This document shows positions 36,066-44,517 of a stretch of 64,000 bases of DNA, piece by piece. The stretch is taken from contig NZ_BDJL01000003.1 of NCBI RefSeq assembly GCF_001950325.1, positions 24,193 to 88,192 on the forward strand, written 5' to 3'. Source of the stretch: Carboxydothermus islandicus (GTDB taxonomy: Bacteria > Bacillota > Z-2901 > Carboxydothermales > Carboxydothermaceae). The notes under the pieces were generated by a model. It saw only the letters and a list, made by a program, of their open reading frames with translations, did no database searches and was not told the origin of the DNA. The position numbers were made by a program, and so were the translations under genes. Within the stretch, counting starts at the first letter, position 1. The number at the start of each line of letters is the position of its first letter.

Positions 36066-36094
36066 ATTTTAACCTTAGAAAAGTTTGTTGTCAA
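36066..36094 (-). promoter_or_regulatory. Promoter of the hisS T-box transcript
   Basis: Minus strand TTGACA (36089-36094), 17-base spacer, TAAAAT (36066-36071); predicted start near 36059. Confidence 0.85.
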
Positions 36095-36107
36095 TAATTC
36101 AAATAGA

Positions 36108-36710
36108 TTATCTGCGTTCAACAATTAAACGTCTGAGAAAGTAAAACGAAAGGGCTAAAAGATTTAACAATACCAGTAAAAACCAGAATTTTAAAGTAAA
36201 ACTGTTACTTTCGCCTACAGGATTTTGCGGATGAACTATCCTCTGGGAAAAAAAGCGTAAGGTAAATCCCCCGACCCCGGGTAAAGCATAAAAAAGAGCC
36301 GATACTAATGGATTTTGGTAAAGGGCTTCGGCAAAAAACGCTATTCCAGTTAAGATAAGCATGGAAACCATAACTATAAAGCGCGGCTCTTTAAAATATA
36401 CCGCTCCCCAGGTAATCTTCATCGCTATAGTACCGGTTATTGTGGCTAATAACATTAACCAAAAGGCAACAATTAAAAACTCCCGGGCATTTAGAAGCCA
36501 CTTATCTTTCCTGGTAAAGACATAACCAAAAGCTAAAACTGCGGTAAGCCCGTACCAAAGGTAAGCAACCAGAGTTAATCCCCCGTGAAGATAAACTATT
36601 TTTAAAGCATGTCCTAATTTTTGCTCCTCAGGCAGGGTTAAAAGAATAAGTACTAATGTTAAAAACATAATATAAAACCAAAGCTTATTTTTCTTCAAAC
36701 TCCTGACCAC
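36108..36710 (-). CDS. CcmC/CcsA-like multi-pass membrane protein, divergent
   Basis: A 200-residue protein with about six spans. The pattern KIVYLHGG in span 2, TWGAVYFKEPRF after span 3, and VHPQNPVGES before the last span follows the layout of the heme-handling CcmC/CcsA/ResC superfamily, including two likely external histidines. However, the tryptophan-rich WGxWWxWDxR heme-binding motif is degenerate (WGAVYFKEPR), so heme handling is doubtful. No cytochrome c maturation genes are nearby. It could be a heme-export relative or a sensor derived from one. The start is a GTG close to AAAGG and is uncertain. Confidence 0.55.
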   Translation of the reverse strand: MVRSLKKNKLWFYIMFLTLVLILLTLPEEQKLGHALKIVYLHGGLTLVAYLWYGLTAVLAFGYVFTRKDKWLLNAREFLIVAFWLMLLATITGTIAMKITWGAVYFKEPRFIVMVSMLILTGIAFFAEALYQNPLVSALFYALPGVGGFTLRFFSQRIVHPQNPVGESNSFTLKFWFLLVLLNLLALSFYFLRRLIVERR

Positions 36711-36811
36711 CTTTATTTTTAATTTATTTTATTTTATTCAACACATTTTAGGGTTTTCCTGCCTGTAATTTTGCGCAGTTAATTACTATATAATCTTGAT
36801 TTCATGCTATT

Positions 36812-37474
36812 TTATTTTGATGCGTCACTTTCCTGTATTATCTTTATACTTGACCATTCCCAATCTTTAGTTATGTGAATTTCTAAGTCAAAAGTTAAAA
36901 AAATAGAAATGAAAAACAATATACTATTTAAAATTAACAAACCAATATGATAAAAACTGTTAAACATATGACCAAGTAATTTTTCTTTAAAAATAATAAA
37001 AGAAATAGTTAGCACCGGCATTATAGATAAAATAAAGTAAATTGGGCCCCAACCTCTTGACCCAATAGACTTAAAATTTATTATCTTTTTTAGAAGCATA
37101 TTTCTTTCCATATCTTTTTTCATATTAAACCACGTAGTTTCCCATTTTAAGCCAGGAAGCTCTTTCTCAATATATTCCCTTATGTACATTCCAATTCTTT
37201 CAACGGATTGTTGAAAAGTCCTCATCATCAACAAACTGGCTATAATGATTAAATAAATAATCATTGAAGATAATAATAAATATTCCATCTTTTCGCCAAT
37301 TTCTATATCATTTTTGGTTAATATTTTATCTAATACAAACGAAACAATCCCCATCACCGCTCCAACAGTATAAGTTAACAATTGAACTCTCATAATCTGA
37401 TTATTATGTAACTCAGCCCTTAATTGTCTGTACTCTTCTAATATCTCACTTTTATTTTTTTCATAATTTTGCAA
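36812..37474 (-). CDS. AT-rich orphan membrane protein
   Basis: About 220 residues, not recognised. An N-terminal soluble, charged helix (~residues 1-28) is followed by two spans (~30-50 and ~64-86), a charged middle part (~90-145, rich in Lys, Glu and Arg) and two more spans (~148-166 and ~178-197). The base composition is clearly more AT-rich than neighbours, a sign of recent transfer. The TTG at 37472-37474 lies eight bases after AAGGGGG; the GTG at 37481 abuts it. The two-plus-two span layout with a cytoplasmic middle resembles some small membrane effectors of defence systems, but this is speculation. Confidence 0.55.
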   Translation of the reverse strand: MQNYEKNKSEILEEYRQLRAELHNNQIMRVQLLTYTVGAVMGIVSFVLDKILTKNDIEIGEKMEYLLLSSMIIYLIIIASLLMMRTFQQSVERIGMYIREYIEKELPGLKWETTWFNMKKDMERNMLLKKIINFKSIGSRGWGPIYFILSIMPVLTISFIIFKEKLLGHMFNSFYHIGLLILNSILFFISIFLTFDLEIHITKDWEWSSIKIIQESDASK

Positions 37475-37501
37475 CAGTTTCACCCCCTTCTCAAATAAAA
37501 T

Positions 37502-38233
37502 TTAGAAGCTTAAATTATCAAAAACCATCATCAATAAAAACCCAAAAATAACCCCAAAAGTAGCCAGACTTTCACCGCCTTTGGCATGGGTTTCGGGAAT
37601 TATTTCATCGGAAATTACGTAAATCATTGCTCCTGCGGCCAAGCTTAAAGCAAAAGGCAAAACACTTGCTGAAATACTTCCTAAGGCTAATCCCAGAAGC
37701 CCCCCTACCGGCTCCGCCAGTCCAGTTAATACTGTAATCCCAATTATTTTCCAGGTGGAAAAGGAAAAACCGACAAGACTAACCGCCACCGATAACCCTT
37801 CTGGAATGTTTTGAAGACCAATTCCTAAAGCTAAACTTAAGGCTTTGGTGATATCCTTTTCTAAAAAGCCAATACCTACTGCCATCCCTTCGGGAAAGTT
37901 ATGAATGGTGATTGCCAAGATAAATAACCATATTTTATTTAAATCACTCTTTGGGCCCTCTTCCCCAAAAGCCGGGTGGAAATGCGGGATCAATCGGTCC
38001 AAAAAATAAACAAACAAGGAACCGGTTAAAAAGCCTAAAGCTGTTACAAAAATTCCTCCGGTTTCTAAAGCCGGCAGTAAAAGACTAAAAAAAGATGCAG
38101 CGAGCATAATACCGGCAGCAAAGCCTAAAAGTAAGCCTATCGTGCTTTTAGGAAACTCTTTTTTAAAAAGTAGTAAAAAAGATCCAAGCCCGGTAGCAAG
38201 GCCTGTTAAAAGGGAAGCTAAAAACGACGCCAT
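37502..38233 (-). CDS. ZIP family metal transporter
   Basis: A 243-residue transporter with about eight spans. The metal-binding motifs of spans 4 and 5 are HNFPEGMAVGIG and NIPEGLSVAVS, typical of the ZupT/GufA branch, which moves zinc, iron or manganese into the cytoplasm. A His-containing loop (HFHPAF) precedes them. Start ATG after ACGGAGG. It lies 27 bases from the orphan membrane gene on the same strand, but no functional link is evident. Confidence 0.88.
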   Translation of the reverse strand: MASFLASLLTGLATGLGSFLLLFKKEFPKSTIGLLLGFAAGIMLAASFFSLLLPALETGGIFVTALGFLTGSLFVYFLDRLIPHFHPAFGEEGPKSDLNKIWLFILAITIHNFPEGMAVGIGFLEKDITKALSLALGIGLQNIPEGLSVAVSLVGFSFSTWKIIGITVLTGLAEPVGGLLGLALGSISASVLPFALSLAAGAMIYVISDEIIPETHAKGGESLATFGVIFGFLLMMVFDNLSF

Positions 38234-38389
38234 AAACTTCCTCCGTAAGTTTTAATTTAAGCGATTCACTGGAAATATTTTACCATTTATTAAGTATTTT
38301 TTCTATAATTCAGACAGGTAACAGGCTGGGGAATTGAATACAAAAAACAATAAAATTATTGGCACCTGCGGATTTGTCTAAAAGAGTAA

Positions 38390-38414
38390 AGCCTTCCGCT
38401 TAATGCAGAAGGCT
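38390..38414 (-). terminator. Terminator of the radical SAM gene
   Basis: AGCCTTCTGC/GCGGAAGGCT stem with a five-base loop, then TTTACTCTTTT on the minus strand; it overlaps the stop codon. Confidence 0.6.
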
Positions 38415-39793
38415 TACATTTTCATCCGGGCAATCCTATCTTTTTTATATTCGTTAAGTACCCGGGATACCTTATCCCATTCAGCGGCTCGTTTGTCCAA
38501 AAATTCCGCCGTAGCTCCCGTTAAAACATCGTCTGCTCCTTCGTGAGTTGGGTAAGCATTACTTTCGGCAACGATATCTCTTAAGGCCTGAGGAACATCA
38601 ATAATTGGACACGGAGCAAAGTAGTTTTCCGAGAAGGGCTGGCGTTTTTGGTAAGCTGTAAACAGCGGATTCTTTAAAACTTCTTTTAAAGGTTTCTCAT
38701 TAATATTATCTACAGCAAAATGAACAAAAGCACAGGGCTCTACCTCACCTTTAGCATTAATGTGAAAGTAACTTCTACCCCCGGCAATACAACCATGGGT
38801 AATATGGCCGTCATTCCAGAAATCGGCAATCATAATTGGTTTGGTAATCCGCAAAACCGGGATTCTTTGAGCCAAATAAAGCCGCTCTTCAGGGGTCAGC
38901 ATCAAGGAAGTATCGGGATTTTTACCTACCGGTACATAATGGAAAGACCAGATATACTTAACTCCTTTTTCCACCAGGAAATCGATAAACTCATCGGATG
39001 TAAGCTCCAGGTAATTTTCCCGGGTTACCGTTACCGAAGCTCCAAAATATACTCCCCGTTCGCGCAGTAAATCCATAGCCCGGGTAATCTTGGCAAATAC
39101 CCCTTTGCCCCGCCGGGCATCGGTCCGCTCCTCAAACCCTTCAATACTGATAGCGGGAGAGAAGTTACCTACCTTGGCTATTTTATCGGCCATCGCTTCG
39201 TCTATCAAGGTTCCGTTGGTATAAGCCATAAACGCCATGTCGTTATGCTTTTCAAAGAGTTCAAAGAGGCGCTCGTACATTAAAGGTTCGCCACCGGATA
39301 AGACAATAAAGTAAATTCCCAGCTCTTTGGCTTCATTAAATAACCGATCCAACCGTTCAAAGGAAAGCTCCGGACCTTTTTGATATTTTCCTGCCCAGCA
39401 ACCGGTACAGCCAAGATTGCACCGCGAAGTCGGATCCACCAGGATGGTAAAGGGAACGTGAACGCCGGTCTCAGCTTTATACTGCTTTTGCCTGGGAATA
39501 CCAAACAACACGCCATTTATAATGGTATTATAAGCAAGCTTGGATAAGATTTGGGGATTTGTTTCGCTAAAGAAGCGGCGGAACTGTTCTTTAACCGCAG
39601 GGAATTTTTCATAGCTCTCAATTAGGTAGTTAATATAAGCTTTATGGTTTTCTTCCCGGGCAATTTTGTGTAAAAGTTTTAAAATATTTAAGATATTTTT
39701 TTCCGGGTCTTTCTCTAAGTATTTAAGAAGCTCATTTAAAAGTTTTTCGGCTACAAACTTTTTGGCAAACTCTACATTAACCTTAAGTGCCAT
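38414..39793 (-). CDS. Radical SAM protein with SPASM-like C-terminus
   Basis: A 459-residue enzyme. The [4Fe-4S] motif that cleaves S-adenosylmethionine is CNLGCTGC (C-x3-C-x2-C) near residue 123, followed by VLSGGEPLMY. After the radical SAM core, further cysteines (HGCIAGG, EPCAFVHF, APCPIID) suggest a SPASM-like region with an extra cluster. The first ~105 residues form a helical extension. The substrate is unknown: such enzymes modify peptides, cofactors or lipids. No small peptide precursor was found nearby. An HTH regulator gene lies 61 bases upstream on the same strand and may control it. Start ATG after GGAGGTGGGGG. Confidence 0.8.
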   Translation of the reverse strand: MALKVNVEFAKKFVAEKLLNELLKYLEKDPEKNILNILKLLHKIAREENHKAYINYLIESYEKFPAVKEQFRRFFSETNPQILSKLAYNTIINGVLFGIPRQKQYKAETGVHVPFTILVDPTSRCNLGCTGCWAGKYQKGPELSFERLDRLFNEAKELGIYFIVLSGGEPLMYERLFELFEKHNDMAFMAYTNGTLIDEAMADKIAKVGNFSPAISIEGFEERTDARRGKGVFAKITRAMDLLRERGVYFGASVTVTRENYLELTSDEFIDFLVEKGVKYIWSFHYVPVGKNPDTSLMLTPEERLYLAQRIPVLRITKPIMIADFWNDGHITHGCIAGGRSYFHINAKGEVEPCAFVHFAVDNINEKPLKEVLKNPLFTAYQKRQPFSENYFAPCPIIDVPQALRDIVAESNAYPTHEGADDVLTGATAEFLDKRAAEWDKVSRVLNEYKKDRIARMKM

Positions 39794-39854
39794 ACCCCCA
39801 CCTCCAAAAATTAATTTTTATACCCAAAAATCCAAAATTTCCGTGAAAAAAAAT

Positions 39855-40511
39855 TTAGGTTCTCACCTCCCGGTGAAAAGCTTCAAGGAGTAAAAGCAGT
39901 GTTTTTGCCTCTTCTAAAGCTAAGTTTTCAATACAAGCAGTAAATTTGCCGAGGCTCTTTTTGAGCTTTCCAATTTCTTTCTGTCCCCGTTCGTTTATGT
40001 GTAAAAGCCCCAATATAAACCCCGGAAGCTGTTTTAATTGAAACTCAATAGGCTTTTGAGGCCAGATCTGCGGAAAACGGGCAAGTTCCTTAATATTTAC
40101 TTTATGAAGCACAACCGTTAAATATGCCAAAAAAGTTGAACAGTAGACAAAAGGAGTACTTTCTGAAGCCAGCTCTTCCTTCATTTTCTTTAAAACACCG
40201 GAAAGGCTTTTGGTTTTAACTTCGCGAATCTTTCTTAAAAGCTCCTTTTCTATATCTTTAGGTACCATTTTTTGCTTTATTTTGGGAATAAAGCCCACCG
40301 CTGAGCGTCCCGGCGCGGATTTACCTTTTTCCAAAAGATACTCCCTGATTACCAGTCCTTCCTTTTCTAAAGCCCTTAACATATCGTACGCGGTCCAGCG
40401 GCTAACCCTCATCTCTTCCGCTAAAATTTGGTACGATACCGGAAATTTTAGCTTATCGTAAAGCTCTCTTAATTTGGCTAAAAACTGTTCCTTGCGTTTG
40501 GTAAGACCCAA
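39855..40511 (-). CDS. Winged-helix transcriptional regulator
   Basis: A 218-residue protein. The first ~60 residues are a winged helix-turn-helix (YQILAEEMRVSRWTAYDMLRALEKEGLV), the rest (~90-215) is a helical domain of unknown type. The TTG at 40509-40511 lies seven bases after GGGGG. Placed just upstream of, and co-directional with, the radical SAM gene, it is a likely regulator of that gene and of itself. The ligand is unknown. Confidence 0.7.
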   Translation of the reverse strand: MGLTKRKEQFLAKLRELYDKLKFPVSYQILAEEMRVSRWTAYDMLRALEKEGLVIREYLLEKGKSAPGRSAVGFIPKIKQKMVPKDIEKELLRKIREVKTKSLSGVLKKMKEELASESTPFVYCSTFLAYLTVVLHKVNIKELARFPQIWPQKPIEFQLKQLPGFILGLLHINERGQKEIGKLKKSLGKFTACIENLALEEAKTLLLLLEAFHREVRT

Positions 40512-40638
40512 TTTTATACCCCCAAAAAACCAAAATTTTAATTATATTTTATACCCTTTTTTAGGAAATATGCAAGGCTTTTATTTTAATTTTCAGAAAC
40601 TGGTTGAAAAATATCCTCTCATCGTTTACAAAACATAT

Positions 40639-41424
40639 TCATAGTTTCCGGTAAACCCCCTTTCCTAAAAACTCAATTACATTGTTGTTTCTTAGTATTT
40701 GTAATTGTTGCCTAATCTTAGCTTCAATATTATTATTTTGAGGATGTAAAACTTTTAAATAAGGAATATATGCATAAACATCTTTTAAGGTAAAAACTTT
40801 TTTATTGATTTTCATTAGTATATTTAATATGTCAACTAACCAGCCCCTTTTTTCAACATTTTTAATTTTTCTGTAATAACTAATTTTTTGGATATTCATT
40901 CGTACATGATTTGCAGGAATCACATTTTTATCTTTTATTAAATATATTTTCCCAAAATAAGGAATATCTTTCAAACTAATATTACAACCAGTCCACCCTC
41001 TTCTTCTGGCCCTTTGAGATAATGGTCTCCGCTTCTTGATAATTCCGGGAAGAATAAATTCTTTGGGTACAATAATTAAGTCATTAATATAATCAAACAT
41101 TGGACTATAACTCATAAAGAAAAAATTAGGAACTGAACAGGAATATATCGCTTGAATCATTTTGTTAAATTCACCATCCACAACAATATTTCCTAATGTT
41201 ATTTTCTTAGATTTTAATTGAAATTCTTCGCCACAATCGTTACAAAAAAAATCAGCAACAGGGTGATTGTTATCATACCTTTTTATTTTTTCATTTGAAC
41301 AAAAAGGACAATACATATTATCTTTAAACCAACTTTCTGAAATGACTCTTACTAATTGAGATTTACTTTTATATTTCTCTTTATATTCCTCATAATAATC
41401 ATAAAGACTTATAGGAATTCGCAT
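40639..41424 (-). CDS. DpnI-like methyl-directed restriction endonuclease
   Basis: A 261-residue protein closely following the whole length of R.DpnI (254 residues), the enzyme that cuts GATC only when the adenine is methylated. The N-terminal domain has four zinc cysteines (C39, C42, C61, C64) and the core PVADFFCNDCGEEFQLKSKK. The C-terminal winged-helix part ends EAKIRQQLQILRNNNVIEF then GKGVYRKL, nearly as in DpnI. From recalled DpnI numbering, catalytic D53-x10-E64-x-K66 corresponds to D58, Q69 and K71, so the Glu is Gln here. ATG at 41422 has GTGAGGAAG upstream. The gene is AT-rich, with no methyltransferase beside it, as expected for this type. Confidence 0.9.
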   Translation of the reverse strand: MRIPISLYDYYEEYKEKYKSKSQLVRVISESWFKDNMYCPFCSNEKIKRYDNNHPVADFFCNDCGEEFQLKSKKITLGNIVVDGEFNKMIQAIYSCSVPNFFFMSYSPMFDYINDLIIVPKEFILPGIIKKRRPLSQRARRRGWTGCNISLKDIPYFGKIYLIKDKNVIPANHVRMNIQKISYYRKIKNVEKRGWLVDILNILMKINKKVFTLKDVYAYIPYLKVLHPQNNNIEAKIRQQLQILRNNNVIEFLGKGVYRKL

Positions 41425-41467
41425 AAACTTCCTCACCATTCATTTTAATAATAATTAAAATAAATTT

Positions 41468-43420
41468 TCACTCCACCGCTTCAATACTGCACAGTACATC
41501 AAAAAAAGGCACTCCATCCCCCATATCCGGCCGAACCTGGCAGGTCAAAACGTTTACCCCGCCGCCGTCAATTCCCCAGCTTCCTTCTTCAATCACCACC
41601 GTATCCGGCCGCACCCGGTCGGACACCTTTACCAAACCGGTAATTTCACCGGTAACGGTCTTTACCCATACTGCTGCCAGATTATCAAGATTGTGGCGGG
41701 CAGCGGTAGAAGGATGAATGATTACTCGCGGTTTTGTTCCCCATTCCGCCGATTCCAGGTTATGAAATTGAGAATGTAAATAATCTTTAGGATGGACTGT
41801 CAAAAGCCGGTAAGGAAATTTTTTGGCAGTTAGCGAATCATAAGCCTGATAAAGCCCCGGTCCTTTCTCGGCCATTAACTCAATTTTCCCGGTAGGGGTT
41901 AAAAACTTCCCGTCACTAAAAGTAAACGGCGCCAGAGGGTGGCGGATGTAACCCTTTTCTCTTAATACCTCAAAGGTAATCCCTAAAGGTTTTAGCGGTT
42001 CTAAAGCTTCTATGATAAATTCCCGGGCTGTTTTTGGTTCAAAGTTTTTAAGACCAATTTTCTTCGCTAACTCATTCCAAAATTCCACTTCTGTAGGCAT
42101 GTCATTAGGAGTTTCTACTATTTTAGGTAAATAGCTTAAATAATAGTGCCAGGAACTATAAACAATATCTTCCTCCTCAAAGACCGAGGTAGCAGGGATT
42201 ATCAAATCCGAAGCATAGGCGGTATCGGTTAAGAAAAAGTCTACGGTAACTTTAAAGGGAACATTATAAAAGGCCTCTTGCATTCTCTTGGTATCCGGCG
42301 CCTGGTTTAAGGGATTGGAGCGGGTTACAAAAATAAGCTTGATAGGTGGTTCCGCCGCAAGAATCGAATTGGCCATTACCGGCCAGGGAAAGTACCTTTC
42401 CCGTACTTTTTCTTCAGCTTTTACTATACTCCCAAAGTAAGGTTTCCAGAGGGGATGGGCATAATGAGGTCCACCGCCTTTAACCCCCACATTGCCGGTA
42501 ATCGCCAAAAGGGCATTTATCGCCCGCACGGTACTACCGCCGTTTTGGTAGCGCTGCAGCCCATAGCCATACAACACGGCAATGGGCTTTTTAAAAGCAA
42601 AAAGTTTTGCGAGATAAGCTAAATCGTCTTCACTTATTCCGGTTTCTTTTAATACTTTTTCCACCGTTACTTCTTCAGTAAGCTTGGAAAATTCTGCAAA
42701 GTTTTTGACCTTTTCTTTAACAAAATCTTTATCGTAAAGCCCTTCACTTATCAAGAGCCGGGCTATTCCCAAAGCCAAAAGGCCATCGGTTCCCGGTTTT
42801 AGAGAAATATGCCTTCCACTTGCTACCTTTATTTTAAGGGGATTTATCGCCACAATCTCTGCCCCGGCTTCTTTGGCCTCCTTTAAGAACGGCAGTAAAT
42901 GCAGGTTCGTAGTACCCGGATCCCGCCCCCAGAGAATAATAGCTTTGCTGTTTATCAAATCATGGTACTCACCTAATGTGGGAGCTCCAAAATCCCTTTG
43001 CATTGCCTCATAGCCGCTGCCCCAGCAAAGGCTGCCGGAAGGGTGGGTAACTCCCCCCAGGCAATTAAAGAAGCGTTCATCCAGGCGCTTTAAATAACCG
43101 CCGGAGCCGTGGTCGTACAAATGTAAAATCGAAAGGGTTTCCCCTTTTGCATATAACTCGCCAATTTTTTCCGTTAAAAGGACAAAGGCTTTTTCCCAGG
43201 AAATTTTCCGAAAACTACCTTTTTCCTTTAAAAGGGGCTGGGTTAAACGGTCCGGAGAGTAGGTCCTCTCAATTACTTTTTTAAATTTTGGGCAAAGAAA
43301 GCCCCGGGTTAAAGGATGGTTTTTGTCCCCCAGAGGTTTTACCACCCGACCATCTTCTACCGTTACCTCCACCCGGCAGGAGTCATAACAGTTTAAGGTA
43401 CAGGTCGTAGTAAATTTCAT
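41468..43420 (-). CDS. Molybdopterin oxidoreductase (DMSO reductase family)
   Basis: A 650-residue molybdopterin-guanine-dinucleotide enzyme. An N-terminal [4Fe-4S] site is formed by C7, C11, C15 and C43. The core (IILWGRDPGTTNLH, IPATSVFEEEDIVYSSWHYY) and C-terminal beta-barrel domain are complete. C132 in SGSLCWGSG is a candidate molybdenum ligand. No signal peptide or Tat motif, so cytoplasmic. No partner iron-sulfur or membrane subunit gene lies beside it, so the electron acceptor and substrate are unknown; formate, thiosulfate and other oxidoreductases share this fold. Start ATG after AAGGGGG. Confidence 0.85.
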   Translation of the reverse strand: MKFTTTCTLNCYDSCRVEVTVEDGRVVKPLGDKNHPLTRGFLCPKFKKVIERTYSPDRLTQPLLKEKGSFRKISWEKAFVLLTEKIGELYAKGETLSILHLYDHGSGGYLKRLDERFFNCLGGVTHPSGSLCWGSGYEAMQRDFGAPTLGEYHDLINSKAIILWGRDPGTTNLHLLPFLKEAKEAGAEIVAINPLKIKVASGRHISLKPGTDGLLALGIARLLISEGLYDKDFVKEKVKNFAEFSKLTEEVTVEKVLKETGISEDDLAYLAKLFAFKKPIAVLYGYGLQRYQNGGSTVRAINALLAITGNVGVKGGGPHYAHPLWKPYFGSIVKAEEKVRERYFPWPVMANSILAAEPPIKLIFVTRSNPLNQAPDTKRMQEAFYNVPFKVTVDFFLTDTAYASDLIIPATSVFEEEDIVYSSWHYYLSYLPKIVETPNDMPTEVEFWNELAKKIGLKNFEPKTAREFIIEALEPLKPLGITFEVLREKGYIRHPLAPFTFSDGKFLTPTGKIELMAEKGPGLYQAYDSLTAKKFPYRLLTVHPKDYLHSQFHNLESAEWGTKPRVIIHPSTAARHNLDNLAAVWVKTVTGEITGLVKVSDRVRPDTVVIEEGSWGIDGGGVNVLTCQVRPDMGDGVPFFDVLCSIEAVE

Positions 43421-43454
43421 TTGTCTGCCCCCTTATTGTTCTGGGATTGGAGTT

Positions 43455-44396
43455 TTAAATAGCCTTTAAATAACTTAAAAAATATATCCATCCTAAAAGA
43501 GTTAATAAAGACAAAAAAGTAGAAATAAATACTCCTTGAGCTCCCTTGACCGCGTCGCCGCCGTATTTATTGGCAAAAATAGCGGTATTGGCCGCCGCCG
43601 GCATTGCTGCTAAGATAACCGGAATTGCAAGCATTACCCCTCTATTTCCAGTAAAAAATAATATTGCAAAAGTTAACGCGGGAATTACTATTAATCGAAT
43701 AAAGGCCAATATCCAAAGTTTAAAATCGGTTAAAATTTCCTTAAAGGACAGTTCCCCTAAAATTGACCCCACCAAAATCATTGAGAGAGGCATGGTTACC
43801 TCGCCAATCTCCTTTAAAGCTTGCCCCAAAAATAAAGGTAATTCTACGGAAAAATAAAAGAACGAAAATCCTATAGTCACCGCTATTATTCCGGGATTGA
43901 TAAACATCTTTTTTATCTCATCCCGACTAAAAATGGTTTTAATACTTTCTCCCCTTAATAAAGCAATCCCTACGGTCCAGTTAAAAACTTGAAACCCGAT
44001 ATTATAAAGGGCAGCCTGAAAAACACCAATTTTCCCGTAAAGGGCATGTAAAAGAGGATAGCCCATAAAGCCAACGTTGGAAAAAATAAGGATAAACTTG
44101 TAAACCCCGGCAGTTTCCCGGGATAAACGGAAAAATTTCACCACTACCTCGGCAAAAATCGTAACAAGAAAGTAATAAGAAAAAGAAATAACTAAAAGCA
44201 GTAAACTATCCAATAAAAGCTTTTGACTGAAAGGAAACTGCATTGCCGAAACAATCAGGCTCGGCAGGGTAATAAAAACAACCAAGTCGCCAAAAGCCGC
44301 GTCGGTATTTTCACTAAAAAATCGCTTCTTCTTAAGAATAAACCCTAAAAGCAGGTAAACTCCAAAAACCAGTACCTGATTAAATACTGTTTCCAT
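43455..44396 (-). CDS. AEC family transporter (auxin efflux carrier-like)
   Basis: A 313-residue membrane protein with ten spans in two five-helix halves, as usual for AEC transporters, bacterial members of which carry malate or other organic acids. The conserved SNVGFMGYPLL and ANTAIFANKYGGDA segments mark the two crossing helices. It lies 34 bases upstream of the molybdopterin enzyme on the same strand, so it may supply or export its substrate; this is inference. Start ATG after GGGGGC. Confidence 0.85.
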   Translation of the reverse strand: METVFNQVLVFGVYLLLGFILKKKRFFSENTDAAFGDLVVFITLPSLIVSAMQFPFSQKLLLDSLLLLVISFSYYFLVTIFAEVVVKFFRLSRETAGVYKFILIFSNVGFMGYPLLHALYGKIGVFQAALYNIGFQVFNWTVGIALLRGESIKTIFSRDEIKKMFINPGIIAVTIGFSFFYFSVELPLFLGQALKEIGEVTMPLSMILVGSILGELSFKEILTDFKLWILAFIRLIVIPALTFAILFFTGNRGVMLAIPVILAAMPAAANTAIFANKYGGDAVKGAQGVFISTFLSLLTLLGWIYFLSYLKAI

Positions 44397-44467
44397 TATT
44401 TGCCCCCATTTTTTGTTTTTATATCATATATCTTAACAAAATCTCTTTTAAAAAGTCAGCAAAAAAG

Positions 44468-44495
44468 TTAAGATAGGATTGTATACAACTATAAT
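44468..44495 (+). promoter_or_regulatory. Probable promoter of pepV
   Basis: TTAAGA (44468-44473), 16-base spacer, TATAAT (44490-44495), 23 bases before the GTG start. Confidence 0.5.
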
Positions 44496-44517
44496 TACGC
44501 TAAAAGGAGGGTATGAA

